DNA of 64,000 nucleotides from Shewanella marisflavi. GTDB taxonomy: Bacteria; Pseudomonadota; Gammaproteobacteria; Enterobacterales; Shewanellaceae. Every line of letters begins with the position of its first letter. Within the stretch, counting starts at the first letter, position 1. The notes beneath the pieces are model-generated. The model ran no database searches, was not told where the DNA came from, and saw only the letters and a program-made list of their open reading frames with translations. The position numbers and the translations under genes were made by a program. Positions 1-7,024 of the stretch are shown here, in pieces. Location: the NCBI RefSeq assembly GCF_023283925.1, contig NZ_JAKIKX010000009.1, positions 1-64,000 on the forward strand. Reading direction: 5' to 3'.

Positions 1-35
1 AACTCTGCACTGAATGTCGGTCTTGTGTTCTTCAT
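1..35 (-). CDS. IS3-family transposase OrfA, N-terminal fragment (runs off the window)
   Basis: Only eleven codons are visible, starting at the ATG complementary to 33-35. They follow a purine-rich ribosome binding site about 9 nt upstream. The sequence MKNTRPTFSAE looks like the beginning of the helix-turn-helix OrfA protein of IS3-family elements, which binds the element ends and is completed by frameshifting into OrfB. The identification rests on this short N-terminus and on its position just inside an IS-like terminus. Confidence 0.5.
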   Translation of the reverse strand, partial: MKNTRPTFSAE

Positions 36-109
36 TTCTACCACCTTTTTTCTGGAAGTGAGTCTATCACTTCGTCTATTCAGGTGGCCAAATTCACTAT
101 GCCACTACA
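1..109 (-). mobile_element. Left end of an IS3-family insertion sequence (continues off the window)
   Basis: Read on the minus strand, the element appears to begin at 109 with TGTAGTGGCATAGTG. It then has TTGGCCACCTGAATAGACG, a purine-rich ribosome binding site (AGGTGG) and an ATG at 35. The translated start, MKNTRPTFSAE, resembles the N-terminus of IS3-family OrfA transposases (inferred from memory of that family). The remainder lies outside the window. Insertion interrupted the small gene at 110-366, whose reading frame becomes IS sequence at about this boundary. Confidence 0.65.
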
Positions 110-366
110 TACATAAGCCAAAATCCACGTATTAGGCTTTCGTATTGAGGTCGCATCAATGCAAAGCCCGATGATGTAAAACCATCAGCGATTAACTTAA
201 GAGAAGATAGGCCATGCTCAAATGACAAAATACCTGATTGAAATGCCATACGCCATTTTAGCTCAGGAACAGCTCCAAGATGTTGTAGTTGCTCTACGTG
301 TTCCGCCATATAATCATACATTTCAAAGCAGCGCGGTAATAGTGTCTCTAATTTTTTGTCGTACAC
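97..366 (-). pseudogene. Truncated DUF6988-like protein, interrupted by the IS element
   Basis: An 89-residue remnant starting at GTG 366. The segment FALMRPQYESLIRGFWLMY near the C-terminus resembles small helical proteins of the DUF6988 type, which normally continue well beyond this motif. The frame stops at 97 just after running into the IS terminus at about 109, so the last residues (VVA) are IS-encoded and the gene is broken. There is no strong ribosome binding site ahead of the GTG. Function is unknown; proteins of this type often sit in mobile or defence-rich DNA. The family assignment is from memory of the motif and is tentative. Confidence 0.5.
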
Positions 367-510
367 AGCAGTTCCATTATTGTCTCAAACTTAAAAATTA
401 AGCTGAAGTGTTCGAGATAGGTAATCTCGACTTCTGCTAGTCGCTTTTACCATTGCATTTAATCTTTTGAATTATAAGTATGACCTTCCCCCGAAACAAT
501 AGACACCTAG

Positions 511-642
511 CTTGCCGATTTGCGGACGGTAACAGATAGGCAAATTAGTGAGATTGAACGGGCATTAAATGCTAGACCGAGAAAGTGCCTCGGCTTCAGG
601 CAACCTGTTGCGGTATTCAATGAATTACGCAAGGCAGCCTAA
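511..642 (+). pseudogene. IS30-family transposase, C-terminal relic
   Basis: The frame from 511 to the TAA at 640-642 encodes 43 residues with the typical end of IS30 transposases: LRTVTDRQISEIERALNARP followed by RKCLGFRQP. An in-frame stop (508-510) and a shifted LPPKQ-like stretch upstream show the rest is deleted or frameshifted. The sequence GTGGTGCACTTCGGAGTTGA at 651-670 resembles the right inverted repeat of IS30 elements. The relic is flanked on the right by another IS-like terminus at 681, which suggests serial insertion. Confidence 0.7.
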
Positions 643-680
643 TTTAGCGAGTGGTGCACTTCGGAGTTGAATTCGCGGCT

Positions 681-703
681 TGTAGTGGTCGACTAAATTG
701 GCC
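681..703 (+). repeat. Solitary IS-terminus-like sequence
   Basis: TGTAGTGGTCGACTAAATTG followed by GCC matches the terminus at 109-83 (minus strand), TGTAGTGGCATAGTGAATTT then GGCC, in most positions, allowing one gap. The two copies point away from each other. No transposase follows the right-hand copy, so it is either an orphan end left by deletion or a target-site relic. Confidence 0.4.
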
Positions 704-734
704 TCTACGGGTAAATAATTATTTGATGAAAAAA

Positions 735-752
735 GCGAGCCATTTGGCTCGC
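735..752 (-). terminator. Rho-independent terminator of the 762-1450 cassette
   Basis: The hairpin GCGAGCC-ATTTG-GGCTCGC type stem (gcgagccatttggctcgc) lies just past the stop codon at 762. On the minus strand it is followed by a run of six T residues. Confidence 0.8.
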
Positions 753-761
753 TAGTAGGCG

Positions 762-1163
762 TTACAAGTCATCATTTAACCTGTCTGCCCAGTGTTGCTC
801 AGCTTGGTCAAAATATTCATTAGGATAGAGGCCGTATAGTTCCAAAAACTCATGTTTGAACAAGTTACAGAAAGCTCTGATCTCTTCCTTTAGCAAGAGG
901 AGAATGATGTACATGTCAATGCCCTCAAGATATTGGCTAGTGAACTCTGGAAAGTCCTCTAGGATAGACTTGCTTACGCTGATTCCTAAAATTCTTCCAG
1001 CTGAATCCCTATGCTGATAGATGTACTGTCCGAAGCTAACTTCGATGGTTCCTTGAACATTCTTTTGCTGCTCAGCAAGCAAAAGAACAGTGCAGTGGTC
1101 ATCCCAGGGACTTTTTGATTTCCTTTGATACTCTCTAATAAACAGTGACTTGTTGTTGCTCAT
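762..1163 (-). CDS. Hypothetical protein (133 aa), second gene of an accessory pair
   Basis: I do not recognise this protein. It is acidic and probably soluble, with no signal peptide. A short hydrophobic stretch (IDMYIILLLLKEE, about residues 82-94) looks like a buried helix rather than a membrane segment. It begins at ATG 1163 after the ribosome binding site AGGAGA. It lies 8 nt behind the 92-residue gene upstream, and a terminator follows directly, so the two form a compact bicistronic unit. It lies inside the putative tRNA-Trp island and is AT-richer than the core genes to the right. The two-gene, closely spaced arrangement is compatible with a toxin-antitoxin or immunity pair, but nothing in the sequence proves that. 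Confidence 0.6.
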   Translation of the reverse strand: MSNNKSLFIREYQRKSKSPWDDHCTVLLLAEQQKNVQGTIEVSFGQYIYQHRDSAGRILGISVSKSILEDFPEFTSQYLEGIDMYIILLLLKEEIRAFCNLFKHEFLELYGLYPNEYFDQAEQHWADRLNDDL

Positions 1164-1171
1164 GGCTTCTC

Positions 1172-1450
1172 CTAGCTAATGGATGATGTGTCCTCTTCAA
1201 TAACTAGGTTCGTTAGTGGCATATTATTCAAGCATTGATACAAGAACTCTAAAACAAGTTCGCATTCAATTTCATTTAAGCCATTTTTGCCAAGGTAAGA
1301 TTCAACCGAGTAGAGTAGAAATTCCTGTTCAGCAAGTAGCCCGAGTTGAACATCGCTGACGGTTTCAAGCTCTATGTTTATCGCCTTATAAAGTTTTTTA
1401 ATGATGGCTCTTAGGCTGATGAGCTGAAGAGCGATAGTGTTGTTTTTCAT
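1172..1450 (-). CDS. Hypothetical protein (92 aa), first gene of an accessory pair
   Basis: A small acidic protein, predicted to be largely helical and without a signal peptide or membrane segment. It starts at ATG 1450 behind a strong ribosome binding site (AAGGAGTACCT then ATG). I recognise no family. Its end is 8 nt from the start of the next gene, so the two are almost certainly cotranscribed. Both belong to the accessory stretch between the IS relics and the tRNA-Trp 3' fragment. Confidence 0.55.
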   Translation of the reverse strand: MKNNTIALQLISLRAIIKKLYKAINIELETVSDVQLGLLAEQEFLLYSVESYLGKNGLNEIECELVLEFLYQCLNNMPLTNLVIEEDTSSIS

Positions 1451-1768
1451 AGGTACTCCTTAAAAGATTTAGTGACGACCAGATTTAGCCGCAACACCAA
1501 GTAGTATCTGTTTGGGCAAATTTTGGAGCACTAGAATGGTTGCACTGCTGAGGAGGCGTCTAACTCATCTTTCTTGTCAAAATAATTATTTTCATGCAGC
1601 TAACGTTAAGGTTGGGCGGGGGGGATTTCCATTTTTATGCGATTTATCTGTTTAAAAGCGGTAGAAAATAAAATCGTATAATAAGGGAAATCAAGCTGTT
1701 ATAGCTCTAAAATCGGTGGTTTATTTTCTACGGTCTTTTGTTAAGGTGTTGATTTTATTGATTTTGAC
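1451..1768. other. Gene-free right end of the putative island
   Basis: This AT-rich stretch should carry the promoter of the leftward pair and the end of the integrated element. A G-rich run (1614-1625) is present. No RNA gene, intact ORF or integrase is visible. The 5' half of the tRNA-Trp whose 3' half follows at 1769 is not present here. Confidence 0.5.
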
Positions 1769-1819
1769 AGCGGTCTCCAAAACCGATGGTTGCGGGTTCG
1801 AGTCCTGCCACCCCTGCCA
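1769..1819 (+). other. tRNA-Trp 3' half: probable attR of an integrated element
   Basis: The sequence AGCGGTCTCCAAAACCGATG continues through a canonical T-arm (GGTTCGAGTCC) to an acceptor strand and CCA end (CACCCCTGCCA). The anticodon loop is CTCCAAA with anticodon CCA, so this is the 3' half of tRNA-Trp. The D-arm and 5' acceptor strand (expected AGGGGTG) are absent upstream. Tyrosine recombinases commonly integrate at such anticodon-to-3'-end segments, which leaves a complete tRNA at one junction and a 3' fragment at the other. The element would therefore extend leftward out of the window. Confidence 0.75.
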
Positions 1820-1830
1820 CATTCTAGAAA

Positions 1831-1861
1831 AGCCGTTCAGAAATGAACGGCTTTTTGCTTT
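1831..1861 (+). terminator. Terminator of the original tRNA-Trp gene
   Basis: The hairpin AGCCGTTC-AGAAAT-GAACGGCT is followed by TTTTGCTTTT, 11 nt after the CCA end of the tRNA-Trp fragment. It fits the native tRNA terminator left on the chromosomal side of the attachment site. Confidence 0.8.
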
Positions 1862-1965
1862 TCTAAGCTTTATCATTTTACTCACCCTCCCTGATTATTT
1901 ACGTACAGTGACATAGGTAGTGCCAAGGGGTATCCTTATGGAGATGATTTTTGTCGGGAGGCGAC

Positions 1966-2304
1966 TTGGAAAGAAGTGCATATTTAGATGCTATGGGCAT
2001 TACCCGTTGGGTGGAGAAAGGTGCTGATCTCCCCCTTTATCCGATCTTGGTAGACAGGGGCGCAAGTGTTTCAGCCGAGCACCCTATTATACGCCAAGTG
2101 TTGACACTCTTTCCTGAACAGGAAAAGCAGGTGGTCATCAGCGATACCTTGAGCGGTACTAAAGAGGTATTTTGGGATATGCGCAGTGTTAGATTACCTA
2201 AGGTGGCCTGTGTCATTAGCTCGGCGCCTTTGGCGGTTTTAGAGCAACAGAGCAAGGCCAAACGTGCTTTGTGGCAGGCGATATGGGAGGCAAACGCCCA
2301 ATGA
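1966..2304 (+). CDS. holD: DNA polymerase III psi subunit
   Basis: HolD joins the clamp-loader complex and links it through chi to single-stranded DNA-binding protein. The conserved N-terminus YLDAMGITRW is present, as is the C-terminal KAKRALWQAIWE segment that matches the end of known psi subunits. I chose the TTG at 1966, preceded by GGGAGG at a good spacing, giving 112 residues. An in-frame TTG at 1951 is possible but has no clear ribosome binding site. The stop overlaps the rimI start (ATGA), the holD-rimI arrangement also found in enterobacteria. It is the first core gene to the right of the tRNA-Trp fragment. Confidence 0.85.
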   Translation: MERSAYLDAMGITRWVEKGADLPLYPILVDRGASVSAEHPIIRQVLTLFPEQEKQVVISDTLSGTKEVFWDMRSVRLPKVACVISSAPLAVLEQQSKAKRALWQAIWEANAQ

Positions 2305-2744
2305 CATTAGCGCTGAAAACCCTTAATCGAGAACAGGCTCCGCTTTTACATGAGCTGGAGAGCGTCTGTCATCGTTTCCCAATGTCTTTGACCAACCTTG
2401 AGACCTGTTTTGGGCGTTTCTACCATGTTATCGGCCTGTTCGATGATGAGGAGCTTATAGGGTTTGCCATTTTGCATCAACTCTTTGAAGATGCCACCTT
2501 GATGGATATCTGTGTCAGACCCACTTCTCAGGGACAAGGTTTAGGCAAGCGTCTCACGGAGGCATTAATCGAGCTGGCAGCGACCCAGGGCGCCGAACGT
2601 ATGATGTTAGAGGTAAGGGCCTCTAATGAGCGGGCTATCGCCTTATATCGCCAAATGGGCTTTGTTGAGACAGGGATGCGCCCTAACTATTACCAGCTGG
2701 AACAAGGTAAAGAGGATGCCATCTTGATGGAGCTCTTGTTTTAG
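2301..2744 (+). CDS. rimI: Ribosomal-protein-alanine N-acetyltransferase
   Basis: RimI is a GNAT-fold enzyme that acetylates the N-terminal alanine of ribosomal protein S18. The acetyl-CoA-binding signature (RPTSQGQGLGKRL), the following LEVRASNERAIALYRQMGF segment and the C-terminal NYYQLEQGKEDAILM are all typical of RimI. The ATG at 2301 overlaps the holD stop in an ATGA junction, indicating translational coupling. This gives 147 residues, close to the usual size. A GTG 30 nt upstream is less likely. Confidence 0.9.
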   Translation: MTLALKTLNREQAPLLHELESVCHRFPMSLTNLETCFGRFYHVIGLFDDEELIGFAILHQLFEDATLMDICVRPTSQGQGLGKRLTEALIELAATQGAERMMLEVRASNERAIALYRQMGFVETGMRPNYYQLEQGKEDAILMELLF

Positions 2745-2760
2745 ATGGCTCTTAGATATA

Positions 2761-2787
2761 AAAATAGCGCCATTTGGCGCTATTTTT
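2761..2787. terminator. Bidirectional terminator between rimI and lipA
   Basis: The near-perfect stem AAAATAGCGCCA-TTT-GGCGCTATTTT lies between the convergent rimI and lipA genes. It has A/T runs on both sides, so it can serve both strands. Confidence 0.85.
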
Positions 2788-2806
2788 ATATAGAGGTAAT
2801 GCAGAA

Positions 2807-3772
2807 TTACTTAACTTCTTTTCCCTGAGCCTGAAGGTCGGCATGGTAGCTAGAGCGTACCATAGGTCCACAGGCTGCATGGGTAAAGCCAATCTCTTCA
2901 GCGAACTCTCTCAGTTCATCAAACTCTGCTGGCGGTACGTAACGTTCAACCGGCAGGTGGAATTTAGAGGGCTGCAGGTATTGACCGAGTGTCAGCATCT
3001 CAACATTATGGGCACGTAGGTCACGCAGTACCTCGGCGATCTCTTCGTTGGTTTCGCCCAGTCCCATCATCAAGCCCGATTTGGTCGGAATATGTGGGTG
3101 TTGTTCCTTGAATTTCTTCAGCAGATCCAGTGACCATTGGTAGTTTGCCCCTGGTCGCGCCTTACGATAATGCTTAGGTGCGGTTTCCAGATTGTGGTTG
3201 AAGACATCGGGTGGCTCGGTAGCCAGGATCTCCAAGGCGGCGTCGATACGGCCCCTGAAGTCGGGCACTAAGATCTCAATCTTGATCTCTGGGTTGAGCT
3301 TACGGATCTCGCGGATACAGTCAGCAAAATGCTGTGCACCACCGTCACGCAGATCGTCACGATCCACTGAGGTGATCACCACATACTTAAGCTTCATGTC
3401 TTTGATTGTCTGCGCTAGTTTAACCGGCTCTTCTGCATCGGGTTTCAGTGGGCGACCATGGGCCACGTCACAGAAAGGACAGCGGCGGGTACAGATCGCA
3501 CCCAAGATCATGAAGGTTGCCGTACCATGGTTAAAACACTCAGCCAGGTTAGGGCAAGATGCTTCTTCACAGACAGAGTGCAGACCGTTTTTACGCAGTG
3601 CCTGCTTGATGTCGACGATACGCTGATTTGACGCTGGCAGTTTTACTCTCAACCAATCGGGTTTGCGTAGCATGGTTTCGCGCTCGGAAGGCACGACTTT
3701 GACCGGAATACGAGATACCTTTTCAGCATCGCGTAGCTTGACTCCAGGTTGTAATCTTTCAGGCCTAGTCAT
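2807..3772 (-). CDS. lipA: Lipoyl synthase
   Basis: A radical-SAM enzyme that inserts two sulfur atoms into the octanoyl group carried by lipoyl domains of 2-oxoacid dehydrogenases and GcvH. The 321-residue protein has both [4Fe-4S] motifs: the auxiliary cluster CX4CX5C at Cys68/73/79 and the radical-SAM CX3CX2C at Cys94/98/101. It also has the C-terminal VRSSYHA segment whose serine ligates the auxiliary cluster in the family. It starts immediately after lipB and is the last gene of the ybeD-lipB-lipA unit. Confidence 0.97.
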   Translation of the reverse strand: MTRPERLQPGVKLRDAEKVSRIPVKVVPSERETMLRKPDWLRVKLPASNQRIVDIKQALRKNGLHSVCEEASCPNLAECFNHGTATFMILGAICTRRCPFCDVAHGRPLKPDAEEPVKLAQTIKDMKLKYVVITSVDRDDLRDGGAQHFADCIREIRKLNPEIKIEILVPDFRGRIDAALEILATEPPDVFNHNLETAPKHYRKARPGANYQWSLDLLKKFKEQHPHIPTKSGLMMGLGETNEEIAEVLRDLRAHNVEMLTLGQYLQPSKFHLPVERYVPPAEFDELREFAEEIGFTHAACGPMVRSSYHADLQAQGKEVK

Positions 3773-3773
3773 A

Positions 3774-4430
3774 TTAGTCTGTTAACCCTTGATGATGTTC
3801 TAGATGTTGATAGCCCAATTCTTGGCTAAAGGTTTGTATCAGTTTTTCGCCAGCTTCTTCGACGCTCTGGGGCCCGTTGAGAGCTTTGCATTGGATCATC
3901 TCTAATCCAGCATAGCCGCAGGGGTTGATGCGTTGAAAAGGAGACATATCCATATCGACGTTAAGCGCTAGGCCATGGAAGGAGCAGCCTTTACGTATCC
4001 TCAGGCCCAGAGAGGCGATCTTACGCTCATCGACATAGACGCCGGGCGCATCGGCCTTGGGGTAGGCTTGGATATCATATAGGGCGAGCATATTGACGAT
4101 ACTCTGCTCGATATCGGTCACCAGTTGGCGTACGCCTATTTTGAGGCGCTTAATGTCCAGCAGCGGGTAGGCCACCAGTTGCCCTGGGCCGTGGTAGGTC
4201 ACTTGGCCACCACGGTCGACTTGAATGACGGGAATATCGCCGGGATTAAGAATATGCTCACTCTTACCCGCTTGGCCTTGAGTGAAAACCGGAGGATGTT
4301 CTACGATCCAAAGTTCATCTTGGCTGTTTTCATCGCGATTATCGGTATAGTCCTGCATGGCATGCCATACCGATTCGTAATCTTGGCGTCCAAGATGGCG
4401 AATATGTAAAACCGTATCTTTCAAGGGCAA
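3774..4430 (-). CDS. lipB: Octanoyl-[acyl-carrier-protein]:protein N-octanoyltransferase
   Basis: LipB moves octanoate from acyl-carrier protein to lipoyl-domain lysines, the substrate for LipA. The [12 protein letters not shown] signature is at residues 73-84. The catalytic pair is visible as Lys137 (ERKIAS) and Cys171 (NPCGYAG). The most upstream plausible start is TTG 4430 after a GAGGGGAGAGG ribosome binding site; a second TTG lies two codons further in. A well-formed sigma70 promoter overlapped by a CRP-like site lies at 4459-4497, so lipBA can be transcribed separately from ybeD. Confidence 0.96.
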   Translation of the reverse strand: MPLKDTVLHIRHLGRQDYESVWHAMQDYTDNRDENSQDELWIVEHPPVFTQGQAGKSEHILNPGDIPVIQVDRGGQVTYHGPGQLVAYPLLDIKRLKIGVRQLVTDIEQSIVNMLALYDIQAYPKADAPGVYVDERKIASLGLRIRKGCSFHGLALNVDMDMSPFQRINPCGYAGLEMIQCKALNGPQSVEEAGEKLIQTFSQELGYQHLEHHQGLTD

Positions 4431-4458
4431 CCTCTCCCCTCAGGATTAAAGTGCGCTT

Positions 4459-4497
4459 ATTATACGCGCGAAATCAAGAAATGTAAGACAGATCACA
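4459..4497 (-). promoter_or_regulatory. lipB promoter with overlapping CRP-like site
   Basis: On the minus strand CTTACA and TATAAT are separated by 17 bp, a good sigma70 promoter about 30 bp ahead of lipB. TGTGATCTGTCTTACA (4497-4482) matches the CRP consensus TGTGA-N6-TCACA with one mismatch. It is centred roughly 38-42 bp upstream of the expected start point, the class II activator position. The regulation is inferred from this geometry. Confidence 0.55.
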
Positions 4498-4520
4498 TTT
4501 CGAACTTGGGTGAAGGCGTT

Positions 4521-4787
4521 TTACAGGACGCGTTTCACCCCTTCGATGGCCGCTAACTCTATGTAGAGCAGTTCGATCTGTTCTTTGCTGTGGACGGTCA
4601 CCTTGATGGTAATAGAGTGATAGGTGCCTTTACTTGATGCTTTAGAGGTCGGCATATAGTCGCCGGGCACGTGGCGTTGAACCACACTCACTACGTCATC
4701 GGCGAGGTTGTCTCTGGCATCACCCACCACTTTGAAAGGGAAGGCGGCTGGGAACTCTAAAAGTTCATGAAATTTGGTGTCTAACAT
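4521..4787 (-). CDS. ybeD: UPF0250 (DUF493) family protein YbeD
   Basis: A small ferredoxin-like-fold protein of uncertain role, found upstream of lipB in many gammaproteobacteria. The match to the family is clear over its full length: [30 protein letters not shown] and the C-terminal EGVKRVL. I chose ATG 4787 (88 residues), which aligns with the E. coli protein, over the longer start at 4808. It lies about 90 bp ahead of lipB with a promoter in between. Confidence 0.88.
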   Translation of the reverse strand: MLDTKFHELLEFPAAFPFKVVGDARDNLADDVVSVVQRHVPGDYMPTSKASSKGTYHSITIKVTVHSKEQIELLYIELAAIEGVKRVL

Positions 4788-4865
4788 AACGGTATATCTC
4801 TTGCCCAATCTAATGGCTATAAAATGGGGGGCATTATACCTAATTCAACCCTCGGAGGCTAAAAA

Positions 4866-4895
4866 CAAAAAAGCCACCCTTAGGTGACTTTTCAA
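4866..4895 (-). terminator. Terminator downstream of dacA
   Basis: On the minus strand the hairpin AGTCACC-TAA-GGGTGGCT is followed by six T residues, between the dacA stop and ybeD. It separates the dacA transcript from ybeD-lipB-lipA. Confidence 0.75.
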
Positions 4896-4921
4896 TATAG
4901 GGGCGTTAACCCCAGCCGTTT

Positions 4922-6094
4922 TTAGCTAAACCAGCTGGCAAACATCTGCTTAAAGTAGTCCATGAGCTTGCTAAACCAACTACCTTCATTGACCTCTTGC
5001 AGGGTAACCAGTGGGAACTGGGCGATATCTTTGCCGTTAAGCTGGAAGTAGATGCGGCCCACGGTTTCGCCTTTGGCGATTGGCGCGGTCAGCTCTTTGT
5101 TTAGCTCATAGTTGGCTTCCAGGTTTTTGGCCTGACCACGATTGATGGTAATAGGGGTATCGGTAATAACGCCTAAGTCCACCGACTCTCTGTCGCCATA
5201 CCAGATCTTCTGCGTCACAAAGCTATCGCCTGCCTTGTAAGGCGTGATCGTTTCGAAGAAGCGGAAACCATAGTTCAGCAGTTTTTTACTTTCAGCCTTA
5301 CGAGCCGACTCGCTGGCGGTACCCATAACCACAGATACCAAGCGCATGCCATCTTTAGTGGCAGAGGTCACTAGGTTGTAACCGGCTCCTGAAGTGTGGC
5401 CCGTCTTGATTCCGTCGACGTTTAGGCTCTTATCCCACAGCAGACCGTTACGGTTATATTGCTTGATGCCGTTAAAGGTAAAAGATTTTTCTGAATAGAC
5501 GCGGTATTCCTCAGGAACATCGCGGATCAGCGCCGCGCCCAGCAGTGCCATGTCGTAGGCTGTGGTCTTGTGGTTTTCAGAGTCTAAGCCGTGAGAGTTC
5601 TCGAAGTAGCTGTCACGCATGCCCAGCTGTTTGGCCCAGGAGTTCATTAGGTCGACAAAGCCATCTTCTGTACCGGCAATGTGCTCGGCCATGGCCACAC
5701 AGGCATCGTTGCCCGATTGAATGATGATGCCGCGGTTAAGATCGTCTACTGATACCTGCTTACCCACCTCGATAAACATCTTGGAAGAGTCAGGGAAGTT
5801 TTTCGACCAGGCGTTCTTGCTGATGGTGACCTTATCTTCAGGTGAGATGTTACCTACCTTGATCTCATGACCTATCACGTAGCTGGTCATCATCTTGGTC
5901 AGACTGGCGGGGTTGAGGCTCTCGTAGGCATTCTCTTCGGCGATGATCTGTCCTGAGTTGTAATCCATCAGGATAAAGGCTTTTGCCGCTACCTTGGGTG
6001 CATCTGGCGTAACAACGGGTGCCGCGTTGGCCGCCGTGAAGGAGAGTGAGGAGACAAGGAGCAGTGTTTTGAAGCTGTGATTCAATAATTTCAT
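4922..6094 (-). CDS. dacA: D-alanyl-D-alanine carboxypeptidase (PBP5/PBP6 type)
   Basis: A periplasmic penicillin-binding protein that trims the terminal D-Ala of peptidoglycan pentapeptides. It has a signal peptide (residues 1-24, cleavage after ANA) and the S11 active-site motifs SLTK (64-67), SGN (127-129) and KTGH (230-233). A beta-rich C-terminal domain ends in an amphipathic, aromatic-rich membrane anchor (EGSWFSKLMDYFKQMFASWF). At 390 residues it is the usual size. It follows rlpA in the cell-elongation cluster and has its own terminator. Confidence 0.96.
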   Translation of the reverse strand: MKLLNHSFKTLLLVSSLSFTAANAAPVVTPDAPKVAAKAFILMDYNSGQIIAEENAYESLNPASLTKMMTSYVIGHEIKVGNISPEDKVTISKNAWSKNFPDSSKMFIEVGKQVSVDDLNRGIIIQSGNDACVAMAEHIAGTEDGFVDLMNSWAKQLGMRDSYFENSHGLDSENHKTTAYDMALLGAALIRDVPEEYRVYSEKSFTFNGIKQYNRNGLLWDKSLNVDGIKTGHTSGAGYNLVTSATKDGMRLVSVVMGTASESARKAESKKLLNYGFRFFETITPYKAGDSFVTQKIWYGDRESVDLGVITDTPITINRGQAKNLEANYELNKELTAPIAKGETVGRIYFQLNGKDIAQFPLVTLQEVNEGSWFSKLMDYFKQMFASWFS

Positions 6095-6172
6095 ATTTTC
6101 AAGGCACGTCTTTTGGTTGAATGCAAAAATTTGGGCGCTATGTCGGGCGAGTATAACATTAGTCGACCACCG

Positions 6173-6217
6173 AAATCAGTGAAGGTTCCTTAATCTTAAG
6201 GAAAAGCTCACTGATTT
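6173..6217 (-). terminator. Stem-loop between rlpA and dacA
   Basis: The arms AAATCAGTGA and TCACTGATTT enclose a second inverted repeat (TTCCTTAA/TTAAGGAA). It lies just past the rlpA stop. There is no clear T-run, so it may be an attenuator or an mRNA-stability element rather than a strong terminator. Confidence 0.45.
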
Positions 6218-6229
6218 AGGGTGGTGATG

Positions 6230-7024
6230 TTATTCGGTCACCAGATAGCTTTGGGGATAACCGTTTTGCTGCAGGGTTTGATGCAGCTGGGCGGCGATCT
6301 GTTGGCGGCCTATCGGGCCAAGTTGTAAGCGGTAGAGATTGCCGTTTTGTTGTATGCGGGTCTTAACCTGGTATTGGTCGGCCAAGGTTTGCGCCAGATG
6401 ATCGATACGCCCTTTATCGGATGAGGCGATCACCTGCACATAGTGAAGTTTGGTATTTTTGAGCGCCGCCAGTGCAACCGACTCTGGGTTTTCGATATAG
6501 ATCACCTCAAGCTTCACCTTGGCGGTGCCCGTCTTGAGCATATCCAGACGATGAGCGGCGGCGTAGGAGAGATCGATGACACGATTGTCATGGAAAGGAC
6601 CGCGATCATTTACCCGCACTATGACGGTCTTGTCATTGGCCAGATTCGTCACTTTGACATAGCTGGGCAGCGGCAACGTCTTGTGCGCTGCAGACATGGA
6701 GTACATATCATAGGTTTCGCCATTCGAGGTAAGGTGACCATGAAACTTGGCACCGTACCAGGAGGCGATACCTGTCTTCTGATAGCCTTTGCCTGAGTCG
6801 AGAACCCGGTAGGTCTTACCCAAGACGGTATACTCTTTACGGTTGCCGCCACGACTATAGGGTTCAAACTTGGGGTGTGCATCCTCCACCTTAGAGACAT
6901 CGGGTGCATCTTTAGGTGCCAAATCGTCGGCAATCTTATAACGGCTGCCGCTCTGAGATGAACATCCCGCAACGATTAATAGCAGGACTAAGGTCAGTAG
7001 GGGGAGGCCTTTACTGGTTCGCAT
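6230..7024 (-). CDS. rlpA: Septal-ring lytic transglycosylase RlpA (lipoprotein)
   Basis: An outer-membrane lipoprotein that cleaves glycan strands lacking stem peptides. It has a lipoprotein signal with lipobox VAGC (Cys21), then the double-psi beta-barrel domain (about 83-165: GIASWYGAKFHGHLTSNGE, VRVNDRGPF, IDLSYAAA) including the expected catalytic Glu and Asp. A C-terminal SPOR domain (about 193-264) should bind denuded septal peptidoglycan. The start overlaps the mltB stop by 14 bp, so the two are coupled in the mrdA-rodA-mltB-rlpA operon. Confidence 0.95.
   Translation of the reverse strand: MRTSKGLPLLTLVLLLIVAGCSSQSGSRYKIADDLAPKDAPDVSKVEDAHPKFEPYSRGGNRKEYTVLGKTYRVLDSGKGYQKTGIASWYGAKFHGHLTSNGETYDMYSMSAAHKTLPLPSYVKVTNLANDKTVIVRVNDRGPFHDNRVIDLSYAAAHRLDMLKTGTAKVKLEVIYIENPESVALAALKNTKLHYVQVIASSDKGRIDHLAQTLADQYQVKTRIQQNGNLYRLQLGPIGRQQIAAQLHQTLQQNGYPQSYLVTE

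Larger units (their letters stand above)
367..761. other. Gene-free accessory stretch holding IS relics
   Basis: No intact gene is visible here. It holds the C-terminal relic of an IS30-family transposase (511-642), that element's probable right end (651-678), a second IS terminus-like sequence (681-703) and the terminator of the leftward cassette (735-752). The 367-510 part has no recognisable feature. Confidence 0.6.

Noticed and set aside
1590-1625. CTAACGTTAAGGTTGGGC-like sequence resembling an integron attC core
   Set aside because: No second inverted core site, no cassette structure and no integrase are visible.
1716-1916. Open reading frame of 66 codons across the tRNA-Trp fragment
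   Set aside because: It runs through the tRNA 3' half and its terminator, has no ribosome binding site and no similarity to any protein I know.
2807-3626. Long plus-strand ORFs opposite lipA (2774-3019, 3192-3626)
   Set aside because: They are antisense to lipA, whose protein is unambiguous with all cluster cysteines in place.
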